From NCBI GenBank assembly GCA_964058805.1, contig CAXKVV010000290.1:1-40275 (forward strand): a DNA stretch of 40,275 nt, written 5' to 3'. Positions 11,836 to 22,880 of this stretch are shown here, piece after piece. The notes beneath the pieces are model-generated. The model saw nothing but the letters and a program-made list of their open reading frames with translations, searched no databases and was not told the DNA's origin. The position numbers and the translations under genes are program-made. Each line of letters opens with the position of its first letter. Within the stretch, counting starts at the first letter, position 1. Source of the DNA: Schoenoplectus triqueter (lineage: Eukaryota > Streptophyta > Magnoliopsida > Poales > Cyperaceae).

Positions 11836-11864
<29 letters not shown>

Positions 11865-12198
11865 TGCGTCCAATTGGATGATTTCAACGTATTCTTGGCA
11901 AATGATGAGATCTGATTCACCTGTTGTCAGACATGTAAGACAAATCAGGGATCAATAATGCAAGTCTAACACAATTATGTAATGGAGAGAGATATTAAAA
12001 ACAAACGCCAACTAATTAATGAGATATGTTATCAAGACTGCATGCACTGCCAGCAAAATAGTAGTTGCAAAATTATGACATGTATTCATGATTGGCCCAT
12101 ACTTTAATTAATTAGATCTCATTAAGAGTAAGTTAATGCTTTATTAATATAACTTTAAGGTTAGTATATTCCTACTAAAAAGTATATATATCATATGA

Positions 12199-12602
12199 GT
12201 TCGAGTATGGTGCTTTGCAAAGCACAAATATGTTGTGTGTTTTGCGTTCTATTTTTAATTTCAAGTTAGAAATAATCAATCCGAACCGTTCAATCTAATC
12301 TTCATATAAAAATCTATTAGTAAACTAAATTTTATATTTTTTTAGATTTTATTTGATATTTTTTTTTCTGATGAGGAGAAAATAATTTGATCTGAGAATT
12401 CTGGTTCATCCAAAAATGATGGTTTTCCTTCTATTAAAAAAATAGCAAATAAATTCTAAAAAATATAAAATTTGATTTACTAATAGATTTTGATATGGAT
12501 ATTAGATTGAGTGATTTGAATCGATCATTTTTAACTTAAAATTAAAAATAAAGCGTAAAACACACAACATTTTTGTACTTTGTAAAGAACCATAGCCTAA
12601 TT
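12199..12602. mobile_element. foldback MITE, family B copy 1
   Basis: The left end reads TATGGTGCTTTGCAAAGCAC; the right end in reverse complement reads TTAGGCTATGGTTCTTTACA. The arms of about 180 bp are complementary: AACCGTTCAATCTAATC on the left against a matching block on the right, and CTATTAGTAAACTAAATTTT against its partner. The self-complementary GTGCTTTGCAAAGCAC forms the subterminal hairpin. A sister copy is at 22022-22420. It is non-coding. Confidence 0.85.
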
Positions 12603-12809
12603 CTATATCATATATGTATATATGAAAGAATTAATAGATTGCCCTAAAAAATAATAGAATGGAAACCAAACACAAAAGCGACACAACTAATGACAAAAGA
12701 AGGCGGTATTTGATTTATATCATTTGACGTCATATTCAGTGCAATTAATTTTAATGTGACGCCGGACTTGTAGATGTGACAACATTTGTTGACTGTTCTA
12801 TTCGATAAG

Positions 12810-13226
12810 CAGGGGCGGATGCAGCTGTGGCCAGGGGGGCAGCGCCCCCCCTGAATTTTGAAAAACAGTGCTTTTCGGTAATATTTTCGGTAGTTTGCCC
12901 CCCCCCTGAATTGTCTGATTAATTTTATTGAGAAAAAAATATTTAATATCATATATAATAAAATAATTATGCAAATATATCAAAATATAAAGTTTTATAG
13001 ACGAAAATTTTCTTCATCAACTTGATTATCTATTACTTTGAGCTTTATTTTATTGTTATTTTTAATATATAAAATGTTATTATTCTAATAATTTTTTTAT
13101 TAGGTAAGAATATATATTAAATTATTATTTTTTTATTTAGTACCCGATTAGTTAATGGATTTAAACCCGATAAACTATTACAATCCGATATTTGCCCCCC
13201 TGACTAAAATCCTACATCCGCCCATG
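12810..13226. mobile_element. hAT-type MITE, family D copy 2 (417 bp)
   Basis: A perfect 8-bp target duplication, TCGATAAG, occupies 12802-12809 and 13227-13234. The termini are CAGGGGCGGATGCAG and, in reverse complement, CATGGGCGGATGTAG. Internal blocks such as GGGGGG next to CC.GAATTTTGAAAAA, and TTAGTACCCGATTAGTTAATG, occur in reverse orientation in copy 1 (3793-4167). Runs of C and G near both ends make short chance frames on the - strand. It has no transposase. Confidence 0.9.
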
Positions 13227-13340
13227 TCGATAAGAGTAATAAAGAAGTGCTTTGTATGCATTCTGAATAATTTTATTTATCTACTTTTGTTTTTATAAAA
13301 AGTTAAAGTACTTTTAATTTAAAAAAGTTTTCATTTTACT

Positions 13341-13395
<55 letters not shown>
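13341..13395. repeat. (TG)n(TA)n microsatellite
   Basis: Six TG repeats are followed by about 21 TA repeats, directly abutting the left end of MITE C copy 2. Confidence 0.95.
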
Positions 13396-13398
<3 letters not shown>

Positions 13399-13808
13399 TG
13401 GAGATACCGTTAGCTTAAGCTCACGGAGGCCTTCCGTGAGCTTAGCTCAAAAAATATATCAAATCATTTTAAAATTTCAATTTATCATTCTCATTAAATT
13501 CTTTTTATAAAAATCTTATGGGATGCAAAAATTTGGAGCGTTTTGAGCTTTTTAAGTTATGGTTTTTAATTTTTCAAAATCAGCTCTAAAAATAATAATA
13601 ATATATTCAATACTTGAACATCATTTTAAAAAATTAAAAACGGTGACTTAAAAAACTCAAAACACTCCAAATTTTTGCATCCCACAAGATTTTTATATAA
13701 ATAATTTAATGAGAATGATAAATTAAAATTTTGAGATGATTTAATATGTTTTTTGAGTTAAGCTCACGGAAAGCCTCCGTGAGCTTAACCTCACGGTATC
13801 TCCACTCT
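13396..13808. mobile_element. foldback MITE, family C copy 2 (full length)
   Basis: The termini GAGTGGAGATACCGT and, in reverse complement, AGAGTGGAGATACCGTGAG are inverted repeats, and complementarity runs nearly to the centre. Both ends carry the subterminal hairpin: CTCACGGAGGCCTTCCGTGAG at 13420-13440 and CTCACGGAAAGCCTCCGTGAG near 13763-13783. It is bounded by (TA)n on the left and (TA)n(GA)n on the right, as expected if the element goes into, or carries, TA repeats. Confidence 0.9.
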
Positions 13809-13809
13809 C

Positions 13810-13842
<33 letters not shown>

Positions 13843-13844
13843 TT

Positions 13845-14215
13845 TATTTATTATATTTTCGGTAGCACTTTGACTAAAATGCTACTTATCAAAATTTAAA
13901 GTTCTCATGCACAAAATTTCAATTTAATTAACTCAAAAAAATTATATCAAAATCTTATAGAATACTAATTTTTATCGTATTTGAAGTTAGTTTGTTATGC
14001 TTAATGATTTTTAGAAAGTAAATCTTTTGTCATACAAATTTTATTAATTTTCTATTATTTTAGGGTTGCATTTGACAATCATTAAATTTAGTAAACTAAC
14101 TCCAAACACGACAAATAATTATATTCTACAAGGTTATGATATAAAAATTTTATTGAGCTACTTAAATTAAAATTTTAGACTGGTAGCGTTTTGACCGAAA
14201 TGTTATACGAAACAC
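13845..14215. mobile_element. foldback MITE, family L
   Basis: The left GGTAGCACTTTGACTAAAAT is partnered by GGTAGCGTTTTGACCGAAAT (reverse complement of the right end). Complementarity continues through ATCAAAATCTTATAGAAT and GAAGTTAGTTTG blocks. GTAGCA...TGCTAC makes the subterminal hairpin. It lies directly after the (TA)n(GA)n tract that follows MITE C copy 2. Only one copy is in the window, so the borders are less certain. Confidence 0.7.
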
Positions 14216-14236
14216 AATAGACAAACTATATATATT

Positions 14237-14585
14237 TGGGCTATGGTGCTATACATAGCATGGATCGGTTCAACATTTTCAAAATCAAAATAGTTGATAT
14301 GAACCATTCAAAATGATTTTCACATAAATATTTAGTCATAAACCAAAAAATTTAGAATTTTTTAACTATTTTTTTAGATAGTTAGAAAATCTTTCATTTT
14401 GAATGATTCATAATAATTAAATCAAGTGATATTCTAACTATCTAAAAAATATATAAGTTGGTCATCAATTAGATATTCATATAAAAAATATTTTAGATAG
14501 TTCAGATCAACTATATATTTTTTAAGATTGAAGAAACGATTCATAACACAAAGTCAATATGTGTTATATATAGCACTATAATTCA
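14237..14585. mobile_element. foldback MITE, family K
   Basis: The left end GGCTATGGTGCTATACATAGCA contains the hairpin TGCTATACATAGCA. The right end in reverse complement begins TATAGTGCTATATATAACAC. The body carries the blocks TGAACCATTCAAAATGA, ACCAAAAAATTTAGAATTTTTT and GATAGTTCAGATCAACTAT in the positions seen in families A, B and H. TA-rich sequence flanks both sides. Confidence 0.75.
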
Positions 14586-14617
14586 ATTATATATATTAAA
14601 TACTAGAATTGGAATAG

Positions 14618-14822
14618 CAACGGCAGAGCTTATAAGAGGTCGGAGGAGCCTATACCCCCTCCAAAAATTTTAATTTTTAATATATTTATTAACGTTTTTA
14701 GACATTTTATGATAAATATACTATGATTTTAGTATTAAAGCCCCTCCAAAAAATAAAAATAATCATTGATATATATGTAAAATTATTTTGGCCCCTCTGA
14801 AAAATCTAGTCAAGCTCCGGCG
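14618..14822. mobile_element. degenerate small element, hAT-like ends
   Basis: The left end contains CGGCAGAGCTTATAAG; the right end in reverse complement reads CGCCGGAGCTTGACTAG. Short blocks rich in C follow (CCCCCTCCAAAAA on the left, GCCCCTCCAAAAAA and GGCCCCTCTGAAAAA on the right). This pattern of ends with 'GGCGGAGC' and pyrimidine blocks is common in plant hAT-derived repeats. No target duplication was found. Confidence 0.4.
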
Positions 14823-16299
14823 ACTAGTATGAAATTGCATATGTAATCCATCAAGTACGCAATACGTGAATTAATACCATTAGAGCGGGCGTCGTTTCGT
14901 TAATTATACACCTTATTTCATATATTATGCATTTTTTGTAGTTAATTATACACCTTATTTTTGTATCAAATAATGAATTTTGATTTTTGGATAAAACGCT
15001 TAAAAATAACACCTATCGTTTTCCAGTTTACAAGATGACCAGATACAAAAGATTGAGGAATTTATTTGTTAACTAAAAATGACGAAAGGAGGAATCCATG
15101 TCAAAAATCTTTAACTTTAGCTTCAACCTACGAATGTAAGCCAAATTCCAATTTATATATTAATTAAATAAAAGCTAAGTAACGATGCTTTATAAAGTAT
15201 TAGTATATTGTTCGTGCATTGATACGGTGATATCTTTTAAGAATATAAAAAAAATATATTTCATGTGAAAAGAAAGAAAATAAAAATAAAAATAATTTAG
15301 TAATTAATATAAATTTTAATCATAAATACATAATTAATATAAAATACATACAAAATTATGAAAAAAATGACATTCAAATTTAAGAAAAGTTAAAATTCAT
15401 AATTGATGACAATCTAAGAAAAAAAAGAAACAAAATAGAGCAATTATAATCTTAAATTATGTAGTATTTCATATAACAATCAAAATTGAGAGAAAATTAT
15501 AATTTCAACACAAATGGCCATATAGATAGTAATATTATTTGACGAATAACTCAATCTGATGACTAATATTAGCTCTAAAAATTTAACAAAAAATATAAAC
15601 CGTTGAAGTATCAGAATACTTACATATTTAATAAGGAGTAGAGATAGAGATAGAGACAAGAGAGAATGGAGGATGAGGGAAGAATCCCAATCCTCTACTG
15701 TGCAGCACCGTACAATATAATATGTGGTTTCGTTAGACTACTTCAGGATCTGAACAGAAGCAAATAATGAGAATAATTAATGAATCATGTATTGTGCTAC
15801 ATGCTGCTACACAACAGAGAGGGGTGAGGACTTCAAATTCAAAATTTAAAAATTGAGCTCCTAATGAATGTCTAGATCACTAAATACAATTTAGATGTTG
15901 AAATTTTATGAAATACTAAAATTTATTTTCTTAGATAAAGACTAGAGTCTAGGTTAGTCAACTTTAAACATTCATAAATAATTGAACCTACGAGTTCTCG
16001 TCTGAAGAGGAAATATCAAATTTTATTATTTTATTGATATTGTTATTTTATCAGATTTTTAAAAATGCAAATAATAAGAAACTAAAAAAAACAATAAAAT
16101 TTAATATTATTTAAGATATTAATATATAAATTGTGTTGAATGATTGGATAAGTTAAACTTCAGTTTTGATATTTGAATTGAAGGTATCGTTCTCTTTGCA
16201 AAGTAATATAGTCAGAGGCGGATCTAAGTTATGAGAATAATAATGTTGTGCCATATTTCCATATATTTTAGATAAAAAAAATATTGGATAATTTTTTTA
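14823..16299. other. AT-rich spacer, nothing assigned
   Basis: No frame, repeat or RNA could be supported. A lone CAGAGGCGGATCTA at about 16214 resembles the family D terminus, but no partner end was found. Confidence 0.4.
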
Positions 16300-16700
16300 G
16301 GAGGTCACTCGAAATTCATATCTGATCATTGAATTTCAAGTTATTCATTTTTAGTCGCTGAATTTTAATATGTATTCAGTTTTAATCACTTTATTATTTT
16401 TTTGCTACAATTTTAACAATGCTGAGATGACATCTTATATGAGCTATGTAATATTAACAACACTAAGAATATAACTTTCTGTACCTAATTTGAATAATAA
16501 TATTTTATATTAGTATAACTGTAAAATATATAGTTCACATAGGATGTAATATCGGTATCGTTAAATTTTAGATAAAAATATGATAAAAATGATTACAAAT
16601 GAATATATATTAAATTTTATTGAATAAAAAATGGTCAATTTAAAATACAGTGACTAAATATAATTTTTATATAATATTGAGTGACATTTCAAATTAACCC
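16300..16700. mobile_element. probable MITE with GTCACT ends
   Basis: The left end has GGTCACTCGAAATTCATA. The right end in reverse complement reads GGGTTAATTTGAAATGTCAC and then TCAATATTATA. Matched inner blocks are AGTCGCTGAATTTTAA and AGTCACTGTATTTTAA (the latter in reverse complement). The arms are more diverged than those of families A-C. Confidence 0.45.
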
Positions 16701-18072
16701 AAAAAATCTTACAAGTATCCCAAATATGAGTATATGACCCCCATATATTTTTGTTAAAAAATGAAATGTATTTGTCGCTTTGGATGCAATCAAGTGTGTG
16801 TGATAAATTCTTTTTCTTACACATCATAGAAAAAGTTTCATGTAAAACTTATACACTCTTTGGTATATCTTCGGGGCTAAATCTGCTATATTATTACTGT
16901 TCAATAATAGGATTCTTTTTTCTCTCTTATCCACCGTTAATTTATAAATAATGGTTCGGATTTCATATTTTATATTTAAATATAGAATAAATATATCTAT
17001 CCCCGCAGCTGTTTTAAGTACATTTTCTTTTTTAGAAAAGTTATCTTTTCTTGATACGCCGTTTCGTTTGAATTTATTTTCATCTTTTATAAATCTCAAA
17101 TTATTCCCCGTCTGTTCACTATGTCCTTTTATATAATTTATTTCCTCAAAAGCTTTTGTATTACTCTGTTTCTATGACAAACTAATTTTACTCGGTCTTT
17201 AAGTGCTGAAATTCTTATCTTGACACAAATTGTTATTTATATAAGTTGAATATTTTAATCTCTCTGCGTTGAAGATTCTGTTCAAATCCTACTTGATCAT
17301 GTGATTTCTTTACTTTTCTTTTATTTTATGTGGTGGTTGTTTTCTCAATTGAAGATCATATGATGCAACGTTGATTTTAGAAATTTTAATTGAAATCATC
17401 AATTATCTCCCCTTCGATAATTTAAAATTTCTTAATGAATAGAAATGCATGACTTCTATTTCCGTCATTAGAAAAAATATGAAGTTTGAATATGATAAAT
17501 ACGCCTTCACAATTTTCTATCTTCTATATTTACCTGATTTTTCAGATTGATTTTCTGTCTTCAATTTACATATTGGTTATTAATCTTTTCGTTTAAAGAA
17601 ATGAATATTTTTTTTGTTACAAGCCGGACTTGAGAACTTTCTAAGTCTGCATCAAAAGTTGATTGTTTTTATTTTATTTTTCATTTAATATGATTATATA
17701 CAGTTTGGCTGCATGAAAACAGTTAGATTTGTTATCATCCTTTGAAATATATTCCAACAGTATATGAAAAAAATTATCACTTTACAACCGACAAAAATCT
17801 GCAATTGATCATATCATGATTTTTTATTGTTTGATGTGTATTGATATAATTTTTGTATAAATAGTTGTGTCAATAATTTTTGTATAAATAACTATTATAT
17901 CAGCTATATGTAATTCATAACTATAATAACTCCCTAATAAAATCATATAAAAAATTGCAATACTTAATAATTAATAACTATTTTAATGAATATAAATAAT
18001 ATTGTTAATTGCTATAAATAGACATCTATTTTGACTTTGATGTTCTTCCTAAGTCTCACATTACATAAAAGG
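16701..18072. other. AT-rich spacer, nothing assigned
   Basis: Overlapping frames on both strands near 16750-17136 are AT-rich and match no family. There are no splice signals in consistent positions. The end of this stretch (about 17860-18072) may be a third, decayed unit of the tandem repeat that follows. Confidence 0.4.
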
Positions 18073-18470
18073 GATGATTAATACTAATGATTAGTAACTA
18101 TATGATTTATATAAATAAAATAAATATAATTGATATGAATAAGGTAACCAATAATTTTAAGTACTTAATTTAGATGTTAGAAAACTGACTATCAATGACT
18201 TCTTCATTTTATATTAATAGCACCAATATTTATTATAGATAGCAGTCAAAGCGCTACTTTGACGCTTGATACTCAACTCATAGGAGATGATTAATACTAA
18301 TGATAAGTAACTAAGGTAATTGATATAAATAAGATCACTAATTATTATAAATAGTTTAATTTAGATGATAAAAAACTAACTATCAATGGTTTCATCATTT
18401 AATATTAATAGCATCGTTATTTCATATAAATAGCAATCAAGGTGCTACTTTAACTCTTGACAATCAACTC
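18073..18470. repeat. tandem direct duplication, 213-bp period
   Basis: Unit 1 begins GATGATTAATACTAATGAT at 18073 and unit 2 begins with the same bases at 18286. Both continue with GTAACTA, AATTGATAT.AATAAG, AACTATCAATG, ATATTAATAGCA, GCGCTACTTTGAC or GTGCTACTTTAAC, and CTTGA..TCAACTC. No coding potential or terminal inverted repeat was seen. Confidence 0.75.
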
Positions 18471-20323
18471 TTGGGGATAAAATATGAGTACAAATGCTTT
18501 GAAACTATTATCAACCTCCTTAAATATATTATGTATTGCTCTTATTGTTTATGATATCTTTATTTTACCCTGTCACATACTCGTGTTTAATGAAACTTTA
18601 TTTCATGTATATTTTTGTTAATATTTTTTTATAAATGATATTATTGTATATTTATTAACAAAATACACTCATAACAAAGAGGTTCATCTTTCACTAGCAC
18701 TAAAATAATTCTTTATTAGGAAAGAATATTAAATTAACATTAGTAAAATGTATTGGAAATTGAGAGACTCGTTAATTGAGTATTGTTTTTTATTTAGTAT
18801 ACAATTTTTTAAATATCTTAAGAAAGAAAAATATATATTTATTTTTAAAGTAATGCGTAACAAGATTTTTTAACACTATATTTTGGAATGACGCCCTTCA
18901 AAATTTTGTAAATTAAAACAAAATTTACAAACTTCATTATACATATTAACAATACAATTTTATACATAAAATCATGATATGTTATATAAAATATTATACA
19001 TATCAAAGCAATGTGAAGTGTTGCTTATAAAGAATAATGATAAATTTTCAGGAGGTAAATCAAAGAACGGTGATAATTTTTTGAGAAAGAAATAAATGTA
19101 AATATCAAGTGAATAATAGATCCTATAATTGAGCAACAATAATAGCAGATTCGGACCCCCCCCCCCCCTCTCCCTTGTCATGTTCATTGTTCCTTTACCC
19201 TACAGTTTAAGCTCCCTTTGTGAAATTTCCATTGGAACAAATATTTTTTCTCCGCAATGCAGATGTTTAGATAAGCCAAAATTTATCTTTTATATTCATT
19301 TAAAAAAATGATAATTAATTAAATTTAAGTGTAGGTCCTCTTGATAAAAACACTACACATAAACCTAATTGACCCATAGTAAAATGTTCTGACTATAGCT
19401 TAATTTGTAAAATAATATACAAATACAAGAGGTTATAGGTCCGAAATATGTTTGAAAAACTTCTCGTGAATACATGAAAATTGCAAGACACCACCTCATC
19501 ATTATATTAAAGTAAAAAACTTTTCAATGGATGTTTTTGCATATGTGGCAAATTTACTCTTCAGTCTTCACACGTATTTACTCAACCAGAACAGCTCAAC
19601 TTGATAAATGCTGCCAAACTAATTTCCCAACCGGAGAAGAGCATAGGTAAAATATTTACTTCCAAATAATTATTTTATATTATTATTTTGTTTAAGCTGC
19701 CCACTGCCCAAGTTGATAAGTATGCATCTGAGATAAGATAGGGACAAATTGGGCAAATGTACAACAACGCTAAAAATATTCAATAGGATAAGACAAAGAA
19801 GCAACTATTTTGCATAGTGAACCTCTCTACACATTTACAATACTTCCACGAGGAGAAAACGCAAGGCGAGAATAAAATTGAAAGACATTTCCACTTTTGC
19901 AGTTCTGGATTGGGCCAGGAACAAGGCCTATTTATTTCAGTTTCAGAATACAAATTGATGGTTTTAATTCAATTTGATGCTCTGAGCTCTGAAGTTGGCC
20001 ATTTGTGGCGATTAGGCAAGTGGATCCTGACGCAGGGCTCTGTAGGCTCAACTTGACTCTGCATTACAGTGTCGATTATAAATTGGTGAAATGAGTATTT
20101 AACTATTTATTAAGCTCTGTAGGTATTTTATTGTATTTTTTCAGCTTTTGAAAAAATCATTTTAACTGTTTAAAATCTATTTTAACGTCATTATATTTTT
20201 TAATATTAAATATAAAAAATATCATTTAAATCATTAAAATCGTTAAATAAATCAGTTTAAATCATTTTAACCGTTAAGAGCCGTGAAACGTTTTTAATTT
20301 TTTTTTCTTATAAAAAGCTGTTT
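18471..20323. other. spacer, possible decayed coding scrap near its end
   Basis: Mostly AT-rich, with a poly-C tract at about 19157-19168. The part 19817-20056 has more balanced composition and a 79-codon open frame on the + strand. I do not recognise it. It lies upstream of, and in the same direction as, the exon-like fragment at 20324-20665 and could be part of the same relic. Confidence 0.35.
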
Positions 20324-20665
20324 TTGTTACCTTCAATCTCTCGGACTGGAGTCCTTAACCAGTGTGCAAACTTATTATCATCTCAAACGCACTCTGACAA
20401 TTACATTTATAATTTATTTAACATTTTCAAATTGAATATAGAAGAAGATAACAGTTTGATGCTTTGGATCAAGCCCACAAGTACTTCAACTGGTATAGGC
20501 CTACTTGTACACAGTACACTTGCAAGTTTTTCACATGAGAAACTTCAGTCGTTCAGCGAATTCGTCAGGTTGCACATCGATAATTCTGATCAAAGAATGT
20601 TGATTGGTGATCTTAACATTAATTGGTCGTCTGCGGTACCCTTCCTCTATGAAAACGAGGTAGGT
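20324..20665 (+). pseudogene. unrecognised exon-like gene fragment
   Basis: The + strand frame has a coding-like amino-acid make-up (segments EEDNSLMLWIKP, SHEKLQSFSEFVRLHID and DQRMLIGDLNINW). It ends at ...YENEV, where GAG is followed by GTAGGT, a strong splice donor (20661-20665). Upstream, an AG at about 20440 (AATATAG|AAGAAGAT) could be an acceptor, which would make the well-conserved part 20441-20660. No start codon, upstream exon or downstream exon was found. I cannot name the parent family. A relic left by gene capture or duplication is the simplest reading; a chance frame is possible. Confidence 0.4.
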
Positions 20666-20877
20666 TCAAAATTCTTTGAACTAAAAAATTAACTTAAATT
20701 TTTTTCATCCGTTAATTTGCATCGAGATACATATAGAATATTATAAATAATTAGAAAAAAATTTAGAATTATGAACCTCGATATAAAATCAATGAGTGAA
20801 ATAGACTTTGAACTAGTTTTTTGGCTTAAAGTGCTTTAAACGTCCCGCTTCCCTTCTATATATATCCATTGATTTTT

Positions 20878-21173
20878 AGATATGAGATTTCATATATGAA
20901 CGGTTCAAACGGTCAATCTAAATTACTCAATAATTTTTTTATGTCAAAATCTTACGGGATAATAATTTTCATGATTTTTTTAGCTTTCTAATTATTTTTT
21001 TAAGTACTTTTAAAAACAGTCATGAAATAAATTATTTTCTTATGAAACTTAATATCCCACAAAATTTTGACATAAAAAATATTATTGAACTTAGATGACC
21101 ATTTAAACTATCGGGATATACAATCTCATTCTCAAGTAACAACATTTTTTTGTTTTATAAAGCAACATAATGC
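20878..21173. mobile_element. foldback MITE, family I copy 1 (left end truncated)
   Basis: The left arm contains CGGTCAATCTAAATTACTC and TTTATGTCAAAATCTTACGG. The right arm in reverse complement has matching blocks GGTCATCTAAGTTCAATA and TTTATGTCAAAATTTTGTGG. The outer right end (TTGTTTTATAAAGCAACATAATGC) has no partner on the left, so the left end is probably lost. It is related to 22470-22866. Confidence 0.6.
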
Positions 21174-21188
21174 ATATATATACAGAAA

Positions 21189-21560
21189 GTCTAAAATGCA
21201 ACGCGTTGCACGGATGTACTCATGTACTGTGTCAAAAATCTCAAAATTCGAGTTAAAAATCACCGTTCCAAACCGTTCAATTTATTCTCCATATCAAACT
21301 CTTAAAGAAAATCAAAAATTTATATTTTTTTGAAAATTTTTACTATTTTTTGGGTCAAGAGAAAGTTGCTTGATTTAATGATTTTGGATCATTCAAAAGT
21401 GATGATTTTCTTCCTACCCAAAAAAAATATAAAATTTGATTTTCTACAAAAGTTTGACATAGAGAATATATTGAACGGTTCAGATCAGTCATTTTTAACT
21501 TGAATTTTGAGATTTTGACACGATGCACAGGTACATCTATGTAATGCATTGCATTTTAGC
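21189..21560. mobile_element. foldback MITE, family H
   Basis: The left end CTAAAATGCAACGCGTTGCA contains the perfect 14-nt palindrome TGCAACGCGTTGCA. The right end in reverse complement begins GCTAAAATGCAATGCATTAC. The arms pair through CAAAATTCGAGTTAAAAATC and CCGTTCAATTTATTCTC blocks. It is followed at once by (CT)n(TA)n. A solitary copy of the end sequence GCGTTGCACGGATG recurs at about 39371. Confidence 0.8.
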
Positions 21561-21563
21561 ATA

Positions 21564-21597
<34 letters not shown>

Positions 21598-21967
21598 GTG
21601 AGGTTATGGTGCTTCGTGAAGCATAAAATCTCATGTGCTTCATGTCCGTATCTTAAATTTGAAAGTTTAAACGGTCAATCCAAACCGTTGAACATCATCT
21701 TCATATTGATATATCCTTGGAGATTAATTTTTTTTTTTTGCTTTTTTTAAAAGGGTAAAAAGTTTGCTAATCTAATAATTTTTGTACCATCCAAAACTAG
21801 CGATTTTGTACTCATCTAAAAAATAGAAAAAAATTTCAAAAAAATATAAATTTTGAACTCCAAAGATAATTCAATATAAATTTGGATTGACTGTTTGAAC
21901 TTTCAAATTCGAGATACGAATGTGAATCATGTGAGTTTTTGTCTTTCGTGAAGTATCATAGTATCAG
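21598..21967. mobile_element. foldback MITE, family J
   Basis: The left end GGTTATGGTGCTTCGTGAAGCA holds the hairpin TGCTTCGTGAAGCA. The right end in reverse complement begins CTATGATACTTCACGAAAGA. CAATCCAAACCGTTGAACAT and TTAAATTTGAAAGTTTAAAC on the left have complementary partners on the right. It starts directly after a (CT)n(TA)n tract and is followed by a long (TA)n. Confidence 0.8.
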
Positions 21968-21972
21968 TATAT

Positions 21973-21984
<12 letters not shown>

Positions 21985-22020
<36 letters not shown>
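21985..22020. repeat. (TA)n microsatellite
   Basis: About 18 TA repeats fill the gap between MITEs J and B copy 2. Confidence 0.95.
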
Positions 22021-22021
<1 letters not shown>

Positions 22022-22023
<2 letters not shown>

Positions 22024-22420
22024 TCCGACTATGGTGCTTTGCAAAGTACAGAGGCGTTGTGTGATTTGCGCTTTATTTTTAATTTCAAGTCAGAAATAAT
22101 CGATCAGAACCATTCAATCTAATCTTCATATAAAAATCTATTAGTAAACCAAATTTTATATTTTTTAGAATATTTTTGCTATTTTTCTGGTTAAGAGAAA
22201 TGACTTGATCTAAGAATTCTGGTTCATCCAAAAATGATGATTTTCTCTCTATAAAAAAAAATAGCAAATGAATTCCAAAAAATATAAAATTTGGTTTACT
22301 AATAGATTTTGATATGGAGATTAGATTGAGCGATTTAGATCGATCATTTTTGACTTCAAATTAATAATAGAGCGTAAAGCACACAACGCTCTTGTGCTTT
22401 ACAAAGCACCATAGCCTAAT
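22022..22420. mobile_element. foldback MITE, family B copy 2
   Basis: The ends are CTATGGTGCTTTGCAAAG on the left and, in reverse complement, GGCTATGGTGCTTTGTAAAG on the right. The arms of about 180 bp are nearly complementary, including CTATTAGTAAACCAAATTTT on both sides. Both ends keep the GTGCTTT.AAAGCAC-type hairpin. It is bordered by (TA)n on both sides. It is clearly homologous along its length to 12199-12602. Confidence 0.88.
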
Positions 22421-22456
<36 letters not shown>

Positions 22457-22469
22457 CAGTAAAAGGGGA

Positions 22470-22866
22470 TTTATGATTCTTTACAAAGTAAAAAAACTTA
22501 ATTATTTTAGCATAAGTTGTCATATCCTGACATCTCAAATGATCAATCTAAGTTGCTCAATATTTTTTTATGTCCAAATCTTATGAGATTTTAAATTTCA
22601 TTAATTTTTTGTTTACTAGCTATTTTTTAAATTATTTTTAAAAAAACCATGAAATATGTCATTTTTTTATGTTAAAGAGGGTTATTTTTAATAAATTTTT
22701 TTAAAAAAATAACTAAAAATCTAAAAAAAAAGAGATGAAATTTAATATGCCACAAGATTTTGATAAAAAAAATATTGGACAATCTAGATTGATCATTAAG
22801 CCATCAAGATATAAAATCTCATGCCAAACCAATAAAGATTTTTTATCTTGCAAAACATCATAATGT
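22470..22866. mobile_element. foldback MITE, family I copy 2
   Basis: The left arm starts TTATGATTCTTTACAAAGTA; the right end in reverse complement starts CATTATGATGTTTTGCAAGA. GATCAATCTAAGTTGCTCAA and TATGTCCAAATCTTATGAG on the left have complementary partners on the right. It lies between a (TA)n(CA)n tract and a CT/TA tract. The termini are more diverged than those of families B and C. Confidence 0.75.
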
Positions 22867-22880
22867 CTCTCTCTATATAT

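Noticed and set aside
12644..12983. two overlapping frames on the - strand
   Set aside because: They lie across the border and C/G runs of hAT-type MITE copy 2 and have no domain.
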